From positions 6,510,001 through 6,574,000 of the forward strand of contig CM038915.1 of NCBI GenBank assembly GCA_021904315.1: DNA of 64,000 bases, given 5' to 3'. Below the pieces are notes generated by a model. The model was not told the DNA's origin and ran no database searches. It was given only the letters and a program-made list of their open reading frames with translations. Shown in pieces: positions 46,501 through 57,668 of the stretch. Within the stretch, counting starts at the first letter, position 1, and each line of letters opens with the position of its first letter. Made by a program: the position numbers and the translations under genes. The stretch is from Sphagnum magellanicum. Lineage: Eukaryota; Streptophyta; Sphagnopsida; Sphagnales; Sphagnaceae.

Positions 46501-47474
46501 GTGGATGTTAACATGATAATAGTAATATAGTTAAGACATATTGAAAATAATGGCATTTTAAACCATAGCCACTAAATGCATTTATAATGGAATTTATATT
46601 ATATTATCAACAAATATTATATCATATAGAATTAAATTGTGTTTCATGAAGTTTTAATTAATTAAAATTAAGAGGAAAAAAATTTCATTGATAAAATAAA
46701 ACATTCATCCATGATGAGGATGAATGCTTACATTCATCCCCATGTTTGTTTCTAGGTGTACTTGTATAACATTCATTTTGTAATTAATTTTTTGGGTTTT
46801 ACTTGCATTTGTATAGGGGAAAAGGCATTTTACCATCCCAAGTTCTAACTTTAGGCTTTAGGCTCATGCAATAACTTGCTTCTAATAAGCAAACTTAACA
46901 TTGAACTTCCCCTTATTAAGGATGTAACCTTTCATTAACACTTTGTGGTTTAAGTGTTTGAACATTTGTTATTATCATTGGTGTAATTGTCAAAAATATT
47001 TTGATTAAATTTAAAACCTTAATATGGTTTCTATTTACTATTTGAGGTGTGGTCTTTCAAAATATTTAAAATCGTCACATTTGGGACCAATGGGCTTAAA
47101 AATTCAGCTCCATAAAAATATCCTAGGTCAACTTTCAAACCAAAGGACAACAAGTTTTCTCAATATTAATTCAATACCTTAGCTTTACCTTAAACACGTA
47201 CATTGAATTTCACGTATGTCATCATGCTTCCAAAAGTGTGAATTTTATTTCCATGGTGTTGGCTTAAATTGGAATTGGTTTGGTTGTTGACACCTTATTG
47301 ATCACTCTTCAATTTTCACTTTTTACTTTTTTTGAAATCTTTATTTTTCCCAACATTGGTCATCAATGATTGACCTTGCCATAATTCTAGATGAAAAGTG
47401 AAATAATGATTCACATCACAACCACAAATTTTATAATGGAAATATGGTTGGATAAAGTTAAAGTTAGAGGTGGT

Positions 47475-47768
47475 ATCACAAATTTAGCATCTCACGACTT
47501 TAAAATGGAAATTGTGTAACATTAGTTCATTCATAATTTGTACATTTTATGCACTAATATTGTGCATTGAAAACCCATTTCACACAAATTTATTCGAAGA
47601 TGCAAAATTCGTGTGACATTCATGCATTGGTACTTCATTCATCAACACATTTATCCGTGTGTCAAACGTGTTTTCAATGCATGATATTCTTGTGTAAAAT
47701 GTATGAACCTACGAATGAACAAACTTCATGATTATCATTATTAATTCGTCACATGTTAAATTTGTGAT
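47475..47768. mobile_element. Foldback MITE M1 (294 bp)
   Basis: The arms of about 135 bp are inverted copies. Termini are ATCACAAATTTARCATSTSAC. Inner matches include GTTCATTCRTA, TTTTRYRCA and ATGCATTGAAAAC. GGTGG flanks both sides and may be the target duplication. It is closely related to M2, 112 bp away. Palindromic structure extends through almost the whole element. Confidence 0.8.
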
Positions 47769-47879
47769 GGTGGCATGAAATGGATTGGGGCAATCTTTCT
47801 TTTGATAAGACTCATCACATTTCCAACATTTTTCTTCTCCTCCTTGCTTAATAGAATATGCTAAAAACATACCACCTTC

Positions 47880-48185
47880 ATCACAAATTTGGCATGTGAC
47901 AAATTAATAATGAAAATTGTGTGAAATTCGTTCATTCATAGGTTCATACATTTTTCACACGAATATCATGCGTTGAAAACACATTTGACACACAGATAAA
48001 TGTGTTAATGGATGAAATTTGAACCTATGAATGAATGAATGTCATATGAATTTCACATCTTCCAATAATTTGTGTCTCAAATGTGTTTTCAATGCATGAT
48101 ATTAGTGTGTGAAACATACGAATTGTGATTGAACAAATTTTGCATGATTTTCATTAGTTAATCATGAAATGTTAAATTTGTGATG
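47880..48185. mobile_element. Foldback MITE M2 (306 bp)
   Basis: This has the same family, termini (CATCACAAATTT) and inner blocks as M1, with arms of about 140 bp. The target duplication is not clear. M1 and M2 lie in tandem, so one may have been copied locally or inserted preferentially beside the other. Confidence 0.8.
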
Positions 48186-48189
48186 TTGT

Positions 48190-49990
48190 TCCAGTTTGGT
48201 CCTTTTGGTCTTTTATGGTGTGATTTTATTTGGCCAACCAAGTGATCTTTGAATCGATAATGTTAAAGAGTTCTTCAAACTGTTTTTATTTAACATGAGA
48301 ATCACCATGTTCTTCTATCATGTTCAATTTGATGCATTCTAACAAATAAAACAAATTTGTTAATGTGCGTTGCACGAATTGAAATAATATAACATCCCAC
48401 ACTTGTCATTTAAGTTATTTGTCCAATATTCCATAATTTTGTGCTTGGATGACCCTTAGTGTCATAGCAATTAACCTTTTCATCCGTGCGTATGCCTTTT
48501 ATAAGTTCTTATGTGGGTTATGTTGAAATGTTTGCAAACTTTACATTTTTTTCATTTAAACCTTTTGGTAAATTTTTCATAACTTTTGGAAGAATTCCAC
48601 AATATGATTGAATGCCAACATGGGGACCCATCCATTAATGGAAGGGTTGGCATTACCTCTTTTAATGGCTATGCGCACTCCCACTTCCACTCGTTAAATT
48701 CCTATTAAGAGTTGTCATAGTTGTACTTGAAGTTATGGCAACACTTAGGACCACAATAATTTAATGATGGAAACATAATTGGGCAATTAATACACTTGCC
48801 ACTTTTCAATTTAAATTACATGGGCGCATTTGAATTCATGATAGTTGTCTAATAACAACTTTCCAAAGATTGAAACAACCCCTTCCATGCCATGAAAGGT
48901 GTGAATAATTGTGAATTATGCATTTAGGCATAAGCACATTAAAGTCCCCCAAAATTGTTGTCACAAAGTACACTTGTTTGTAATTCAAAAATTTGACAAG
49001 TTGTGTACACCAAATTTGATGACAATATTATGAACTTTAGGTAGATTTGAGAAGTTTGGAACTTGATTTCATCATTTTTTCAAAAACATTCAACAAAAAA
49101 TGAAGATTTTATATGTGAAGAATATATTTGGATTAAAAAAAATGCCCAACATGGAGTATGAAAAATGAGAAGTATATTTCAAAAAAGAGTTTATAGGTGA
49201 TGTTTTTGTATGAAATTTTAGGTGAAGAATGAAAATGATATAAAAAAGATAATACACCAATTTTTTTTAAAAATTATTACTTTTGTTTAAATATTTTACC
49301 AAGAAACATGATTTTGAATGTTGGTAAGCCATTAAAAAAAGTATTATTTTAATAAAAAAGTTAATGAAAGAAGGGAAGATCGTTGAGTGGGCATAATTGT
49401 TTTTTTCCATTTTGTTTTTCCCTTGTTAATGGAATATGTCACCCAATATGACACCCTATGGTTGTAAATTGATACATGTTATATATAATATATATATTGA
49501 ATGTACTCAATCCTCTTAATTTGACCATTGGATCAAAGATAATTTTGATTCAAAATGAAGTTCGAGTTACAAAAACTTGTCATGCATATTCCACAAGTTT
49601 TTTGCTTGAATTTTGGATTGCCAATTTATATTGCCACGAAGGAAAAATTCACCATACATTGTCATACAAATGTTATACATCACCATATTTTGCTTAAAGT
49701 GATTCACCTTTAATGTGTTTATACCCAATTGTTACATATTAGACCAATTGACAAATTCTTGGATGGTCATTTAATTTGATGATGCTAATTGTTGTTGAAT
49801 ACAATGGGACCCCTTAATGCCTCCATAGAGTTCATCCATGTCCCATAATAAAGGTGAAACAATTTAATTGTCTAGTAACAAAATCCAAATTTGACAACTT
49901 CATTCCTAATGATGGTGATGATGACGATAATGTTAATAGTCAAAACTAAACCCCTCATTGACGCACCCCCAAACTCCTTGACAGATTCAA
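48190..49990. other. Gene-free stretch
   Basis: No supported structure. Short open frames here have no recognisable similarity. Confidence 0.3.
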
Positions 49991-50885
49991 CTGTGAGTCC
50001 AAATGTGAAAATAATGGAAGGATAAGGAATTAGGGTACGTTCCCTAGCTCATAACATTTCGAAGGTAGATGGTTGTGTTGGAGCTCCGGGATGGGGATTA
50101 GGACGAGTGACAAGCGGGGAAATTATTCCTACAAACCTACACAAATCAAATAACAAGTTAGTTAATGTGTAGTTGGAGCACTTTTGGTGCACAGACGAAT
50201 CACAAGCAAACACAGACCCATAAAACTCACCACGGCCCCAACTTGGAAGAAACCACCACCTTCCCCCTTATAACATTCTTTATGCCTACCCACAAGGCTT
50301 GCACCCAAATGTCATTTTGTCCCGAGACTCTCTAGTTGGGAATCCCAAAATTCCCGAAATTCTCCAAAATTTAGACTTCTGCGACTTTGGAAGCCCATAA
50401 CTTCTTGTACATACCTTTGATTGAGGTGAGGTCTAAAGCAAAGTTGTAGCTCTCATTGAGATCTTTTCAACGATATGTGGCACACCACGTAAATGAAAAT
50501 AATTCAAGGTGATTTCCAACTTTTAGTGGTTGGGAGTCAAATTGGCAATTTGATTCCTAGCCCTTCTTTTGGCCATAACTTATGTTTTAAGTACCCAAAT
50601 GGGTCATGAAAACCTATTGTAGACAACGTTCTAAGAGCTTTTTAATGATATAAAAAATTATTCGATCCAATGAGTTTTGACCTTTACAATCACCTTCCAC
50701 TTAAACTCCAACTCCCAAAATGGGAGCTCATTTGGGAGTGTGGGGGTTCATTCCCTCACATTTTCCTACATTCCTAAGAGCATGAAATGTGATTCTCGGG
50801 CTTCACTCTTGGCTCGCACTTTTGCAAGCCCTTGCCTTGGTTGCAAGCCCAAGGTTAGGGTTGCGATACTCATCTTATAAACCAA
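49990..50885. mobile_element. GC-richer relic, probably LTR or UTR of a lost retrotransposon
   Basis: GC content is visibly higher than in the surrounding DNA. Two diverged tandem units (about 50388-50560 and 50572-50720) each begin GCCATAACTT. The first continues to AAGTTGTAGCTCTCATTGAG and TTTTCAACGATATG. This CATAACTT ... AAGTTGTAG ... TTTCAACGA module is common in LTR or leader regions of plant retrotransposons (family knowledge). No PBS, no paired LTR and no polyprotein adjoin, so a solo LTR is possible. Confidence 0.4.
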
Positions 50886-51814
50886 CTAGTACCACTTGTA
50901 CCTAAAATGTGTCCTATATTTTTGAATCTTACACAACATTTTCATGGTGTACACTATCCTTAAACCTTAGGTTCCAAATTTCAATTTTTAAGGGATGTTG
51001 AACTTGTGGGCTTAACTTAACCTTAATCCAAGTTGTTTACACCCACCAAAAGCATTCAATGTAAGGTGAAACAAACATGCATTTTATTAGGAATGGAAAA
51101 TTTAATACATGCCCATTGAATAGAAAAAAATTGAAAAAATATGTGAAAAAAAAATTAATATAAATAATTGAAAGCAAAAATAATGAAATATGATTTTGTG
51201 TGTGATCGAAAATTTGATACATGTAGTCAAAAAACAAGTTTGATTAAAATCATAACTTATGTATACGACCAAATATAATATAATTTCTTTTTAATGGTTT
51301 GTAAATTTTTAATGTATGTTTTTAATTGATTATATTTTCATCAAATTTCTTGTATTATATTTAAAAATAAATATAAAAATTATTTATTTATTCAATTGTG
51401 GTTTAAGGTTATTAGCATTGGCCTTGTCACATCATGTTAATCACATTTATTTGATGCCAATGTAGCTTTTCATCACATTGGTTTAAGGTCAACCTAAGAA
51501 AAACCTTAGCTGAATATAATAATTTTTGTAGCAAGGGTAATATAGTTACCTTTACAAACTTCACACATGTAGACTATGTAAAACAAAAGTTACTCTTTAA
51601 AACCCAACACATGTGGGCTTCATTAATCATTTATGACAACATTAATGTTGATGCAAGAAAATTCTTTTAAATTTTTTAAAACAAAGATTAATCATAGCTA
51701 TCCATCGAACCATTTAAATCAAATTCAACCATTTGTGAAATCATTAGAAAAAATTCACCCATTTAAATTACAAAATCTAATTGCAATATTATTAAATCAT
51801 CTCCATGGATTGTT

Positions 51815-52125
51815 TGAATTGTGGTCACCCTTGTCTAAGGAGCATAACCAAGTTACGATTGTCCCCCTTATATAAGGAATAGAACCAAAGTACAATTGTC
51901 CTTGTCTTAAAATGGACACCGCTATCCACAAGCAACCACCCATATCTAAGAAGACCACCCCTATTTAAAAAGTGTGATCGAAATACAATCACCCTTGTAT
52001 AAAGAGTGACCACCCCAATTTAAGACCCATGTCCTAAGATCATTTGCAATTGAATTTTGATTCACCTTGTTTAAGGAACGACCACCTTTTAGACAAGGAC
52101 AATCACTCCTTAAACAAAGGCAATA
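51815..52125. repeat. Degenerate minisatellite (ACCACCCTTGTCTAAGGAG type)
   Basis: Words such as CACCCTTGTCTAAGGAG, CAATTGTCCTTGTCTTAA and GACCACCCCTATTTAAA recur every 20-40 bp. Both orientations of GTCCTTG/CAAGGAC occur. Confidence 0.6.
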
Positions 52126-52509
52126 CGAAACAACCAACTTTTGGTCACCATTTACAACATTTGTTGTGCCTCACAAGATTTGAACATTAATATAAAAGAT
52201 TGCCACCAATCTCATTCTATCATTTTTTTCAACCTTTGTTTTTGCTACCATAAGTTTTTAGACTTAAATTGTTTTTGCAATCAACACAAGGAACTTGGGT
52301 GGAGCTCAAGAAATTGGAAACAAATGTGTGCAAAATATGTTTTTACCTTTTTTTGAATCACAACTAAAGGGGTCATGTGCTTGATTACCTTAACCTTTCA
52401 AAATTATGGTTGTTATTAACAATAATTGTTTAGGGGGTGGGGATTGTGGGGTGAATGGTCCAAAGCTTTACTAGTAGCCTAGCGAGGGCAACGTTTATGA
52501 TTCACTTTA

Positions 52510-53205
52510 TTGAGGATTCTTCATGAGACCCAATGTCCAAACACCTTTGAGAAGATTATTCATAAGAAAACTAGTGTAGCATTAGGTCGACATGTTTTAA
52601 ACTTTCTTTTCATAAGAAACAAAAAAGTGTCCCAAGGGAAAACTAGCCTTGGCCAAAGGCATAGTAATAATGTCGAATGTTGTGTTGGATTTCTTCTTAC
52701 CAAAAGATATAGTCACCTTGACTGTGTTTTATGTGAATCTCCAATTGGAAGGGATTGGATGATATAGGATTGCCATGCAAAAAATGATCAAAGAAGTTTT
52801 GGAGGACCCCAAGTTTGAACATGATCATAACTCAAGGAATATTTAACATTGGAGGATAACAAGCTAAAGGATGATTTCAACTTGGTACAACGAGTGCCAA
52901 TAATTTACCCATTTAAAGAAGATTCGTTAGCTAAATTTGTTTATTGCATGAAAAGGTGACTTGGTGGATGGATTGGGCAAACCTTTTTCTTAAGAATAAA
53001 TTAAGAGTTCTTTGTGTGTGGAAAAGGGGTAGAAGGCAAACTTGAGCCAAGCATGAAAAGAAGGTTTCATTTGGATGCTAACATCAACATAGATTGTACT
53101 TATCGTAAATGGTTCAAGTTTGCAAGGTGGACATGGCAAAATTCATATGTGCAAATTGAGAACTTGAATCAAATGGGCAAACCAATTTTTGGGTGGTACC
53201 ACTAG
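52510..53205 (+). pseudogene. Unassigned coding-like stretch
   Basis: Two open segments in the same frame (52510-52767 and 53014-53205) are joined by about 245 bp with several stops. Composition is balanced and not simple-sequence-like (for example a CVLCESPIGRDW segment, then a Trp- and Lys-rich KWFKFARWTW segment). I do not recognise a domain, and the common frame may be chance. Confidence 0.2.
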
Positions 53206-54059
53206 GGATCACCTCACCAAAATCCAAAGAAAAGTGGACCCAATTTAATTTAATTATTTTTTAAAAAAATTGTCCTTGTATTAGATTGAGTTGCACCACA
53301 TGGGCTTTATGTTCCCCACCTATATACACACTACATGGAAAATTTGTAAACACCTACATAGGCTACACAAGTAAGAAATTTTTGTTCCTAAACCCCTAAT
53401 TAAATTAAATTAAAAAGCGTTAATGCCATTTTTTTTAAGATTTTCAATAGTTACTATTTTATTGAAATTTTTAAAAAGTTTCCAAATTTTTATACATGGT
53501 TCGAATAGGTAGCCATAAATATAAAATGATGTTTTAAAAAAATTATTTTCATTTTGTCTGTATTAGCCAAATTTGGCTAAATCTTATTATGAATCAATGG
53601 CATTTTGGCTCCAACACAAAATTAACAACTTGAAACAAAGTGCACTTTCAAGTAACATGTAACAATCATATCAAACTTAAATGCCAATTACAATGGATTG
53701 TTGAAATTCACTCCAAAAAAATCAAATCAAATCACTAATCCAACAAACCCATTTAATGTTTTAAAAAAAACATGTTCACGTTGACACAAAACCTTATAAT
53801 GTAAAAAAGTCCAAATAATGGTCCATTTTTACAATTTTGATTGGTGTTATGAAATCTTCACAAACCTACCAAACCATATTACACATCTAACACTTCATTC
53901 ATTCAAGAACACTGAGAAAATAATTTAAATCATTAAACCTTGCAAATTTTCATATGCTAACTTTTTTTTTTTCACATTTAGTTACATGTATATTTGAAAC
54001 AAGGATCTATAGTCACATTCAAGTTGAATAAGATGCAATTTGGTGTTTAATGGCCCATG

Positions 54060-54356
54060 AATCACATCATAAGTTGCAAAAACAACTACATTCTCATTTT
54101 TTTTGCCCAACCATTAAAAATGGATGATATAAATGCACTTTTCATTTCATTCTCATCCAAACCGATATTTATTTCAAGTCGTAGTTGCATATGCAACTTT
54201 AAATCACTTTGTAATCAAATATGTGACTATAAGTTGTTTTTACTATATGCCATGGAGGACAATCACATTAGCAATCACATCAATAATTGCAAAAATGGTT
54301 GATTTGGACACAAGTCATAAACAAATGGGTTGCAATCAACATGATTTCTTGTAATG
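54060..54356. mobile_element. Possible 3' end of a fourth CACTA-type element
   Basis: The right end, reversed, reads CATTACAAGAAATCATG (ending 54356), close to the CACTA consensus CACTACAAGAAA. The 300 bp before it hold several GTTGCAA/TTGCAAC words like the subterminal regions of CACTA-1 to -3. AAT follows the end, and a CACTA word preceded by AAT occurs at 53733. That candidate left end has a poor TIR match, so the element is only partly supported. Confidence 0.35.
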
Positions 54357-55254
54357 AATCTTTTCAAAAAATGGAATTAACACACCTTTGAACGTGAAAA
54401 TCCAAGAATATTTACTAATCAAATTTGCACATTTTATATGGCAAGAATAAATAAACACCACCTATTTCATCAATTCATCAACCATGTCACATTGCAAGTT
54501 AACACTTAGAAACATGGAGAATGCGAATCCCAACTAACAAAAAAAATCTATAGTTCATTATGGACATTATAATGGGACCTCCTTACAATTGGACTCCACC
54601 AAAATAATGTTATCATTGGTCCATGTAGTCTTTGAGGTTTAATGACATTATCAATCAACATACCTTAAACAATAGTAAATTGGATGTACATTCTTTATTT
54701 TGCAATGGACATTAGAGAATTGCAACTTGAATTTAGATTTTATATTTTTTTCAATTTTGATGGTGATTTTAGTATTATTCTTTCTTGCACTTTATTTCTA
54801 CCATATTCATTTTTTCATTTTAAATTTATGTAGTAGTTATTGTTTTGTTCAATTTTTGTAGTATTTTTTGATGATTTAATTTGTGTAATATTCCTTTTTG
54901 TTGTTGCGTCCTAACATCACATCCTATTTTTATGAGGGATGCAAGTAAACCAACCTGTTTTTTAATATCAATCATTTGCTAGAAAATTAACTTCATGCAA
55001 ATTTTATTTTGAAAATGAAGTGTTCTTCAAGGTTTTCAATCCCCACAAGTTGGCAAAAAAAAAGTAGGAATTACCAAATTTTTATGTTTCATGTTTAGTG
55101 CATAGCCCGTGATATTAAAAAGTAATTAAAAATTTATCATTCATATGTGGTATATAACTAAATTTGCTTAAATCTTCACAGGAATACTGGCCATTTTTTC
55201 TACATCATCGTAATTTTAATTAGCATTTCAAGGACTAAAACATTTGCATGCCCA

Positions 55255-55990
55255 ATGAACAAGCAAGTTGGATAAGGGGCTAGAGATTGGATTTCAATCA
55301 TACGCTAGCCAAGCCTAACAAGTAAACCACAACTACAAGCTAAACAAGGGATTGGGAGTGAATTTTGATTATAGGCTAGATAGGGGATAATGAATAGATT
55401 TTAGTTGCAACCTAAATAAGGTTTGACCTTTTTTTCCCAAATTTGGTAGGTAATATTCAAAATATCAAAATAGAAAGTTGAGCCATGGTTTTTTTCAGTT
55501 TTGTGATGTTATCACATTTATGATCCATTGGCCATAGAACTATTCACTTGAAACAATGATAATCTTTTTTAATTTCAACATTTGGCAAATTGTTTTTTGA
55601 AAAAAGTGGAATGTTTGAAAGAATATTATTTTGGGGAAAAAAATTTGCCACAAAATATGCTAAGTTCAACATGGTCACAAGTTGGATAAGGGGTTGACAA
55701 TTGGATTTCGATCATAAACTAAATAAAGGTTAATGACTAGATTTTGGCCACAAGCTAAAACATAGGCTTGTGATAGAACATCAATCACAAGTTGGATAAC
55801 TAAGGGCTGACAACCATATTTCAATCAAGGGTTCACCTTTTTTTGTTTTCCATTCACCCAAATTTGGTAGGTAATTTTTTTAATATGAAAGTAAAAAGTT
55901 GGATAGGAGTTAATGACCATATTTCAATTACAAGGTTATATAGGGGTGGGCAATTGAACTTTGGTTGTAAATTGGATAAAACTTATGTAA
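55255..55990. repeat. Higher-order degenerate repeat, about 415-bp period
   Basis: A composite block is present twice (from 55262 and from 55677). Each begins AAGTTGGATAAGGGGYTRRM and runs through several diverged ~37-bp words (GATTGGATTTCAATCA type) to a CCTTTTTTT ... CCAAATTTGGTAGGTAAT segment (55425-55470, 55833-55880). Confidence 0.65.
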
Positions 55991-57668
55991 GACCATGAAT
56001 CCAACAACCCAATAAACAAGTCTTGGATTAAGGCTTGTTGGGCTCCAATTAACCAAACCCAATTTTGGTTATAAGTATGTAAATCAACTAAAGGAGTTTT
56101 GGGGTTAACCCAAGGTTCATGGAATAGGGTAGTATGTTTGATTTTATCCCAGATGGATTGCTAGGGGGTGGGTGGTTTGGATAAGATAAGTTGGGCTAAA
56201 TTAGGATAACTAAATTAGGTTAAGGTAGGGTTACTTGTCCTCACCTGAATTGACTAAGTCTACTGGATTAATCAGTATAAACATGGTGAAGGTGGTTTTT
56301 AGAAAGGTGTTAATAATTATGTTTAGGTCATGATAATAACAATAACTTCTTCTTGAAATTGAGAAGGGAGGAAAACATTGTTGATCATTCCCTCCACCTC
56401 AAAGGTGATGAATATTGTGTGAGGAAATGGAAGGGAGTGGGGAATGATGATGAAGATGTGAGATCTTGGCTAATAGAAGGTTGGACATATCATGAGGGGT
56501 CAAAGTAAAGTAAGGGGGTTGCTGCATCATGAAAAGGTGAACTTTCAAAGTATGCCCAACCAAGCAAGATGGTTGGGATGGAGGTGGAGGCATCACGAGT
56601 TAGTGGCGGTGACTATTCAAAGGAGGGCTCTAAGAGTAGTTCCACTCAAGGGTGAATGGAGGAAGAGGTATAGAAAATTGATGTTACACTATGAAAAAAA
56701 ATGGGTGTTTTGTAAATGGTTTTGCAACTCAATTTTTGAATTGCATTGGACATTTGCAACTCATTATATTTATGCACCATGGGTGGTAATAAACAAGTTG
56801 CAATTTACCATATATATAGTGCAACTCATTGCAACTCAATTGTAACATTATCAAAATAATTCATTTTTAACTATTATGCAACTCCATTATAATTGCACCC
56901 ATGATGTCATGTTGATGTCATTAATTGTCATCCATTTATTAAAATTTGACATGTGGCACTGTAAATATTTTTGGACATAATTTTTTTTAAATTATTGATT
57001 TCCATTATCCATTAAGATTGTTAATGATGGTCCAAGATTGTGACACACGGCACAATTAAAAATTACCTTTATGGCATATTAATTTTATTTTGAAAAAAAC
57101 TCTAATTTAATAGCTAGGTAGGTCGTACATAACCATAGGTGGGTAAGTTGGAAGGTTTTAAGATTTACATGTTTATGTATTTACCTAGGACCTACTTACC
57201 CACTTACTTACTTAGGTAGGTAAATAAATACAAAAAGCACAAGGCTAAGTGAACTGAAGAATAACCATGAAATTTTACTTTTTTATTTTATGTTTTGCCT
57301 TCGAGTTAAATTTTTGTGAATTCATCTCAAAATGACACATGTATTTTAATGTGAGAACATATATAAGAGGAAAAAAAAATTATATAATTTGTAACATGGG
57401 ATTCAAAGACAAAGTATATGGGTTAAATCTTTGAATTGTTCCTTAGTTGCAAATTAAATTGCAATTGAATTACAACTACAGTAGAACCTATCTAAAACAA
57501 TACTATTTAATTTAATATCTGCACCCGGTCCCAACGTTGGGCCCATACTCAATTCAATAAAACTCTCTAATTCAATATTCAATAACTTTTTGCGATCCCG
57601 AAAATTTTGTAATTTAATACAACCTACGAAACACAAAAAGAAAAACTACAAAATCGTTGCAAACCTCC

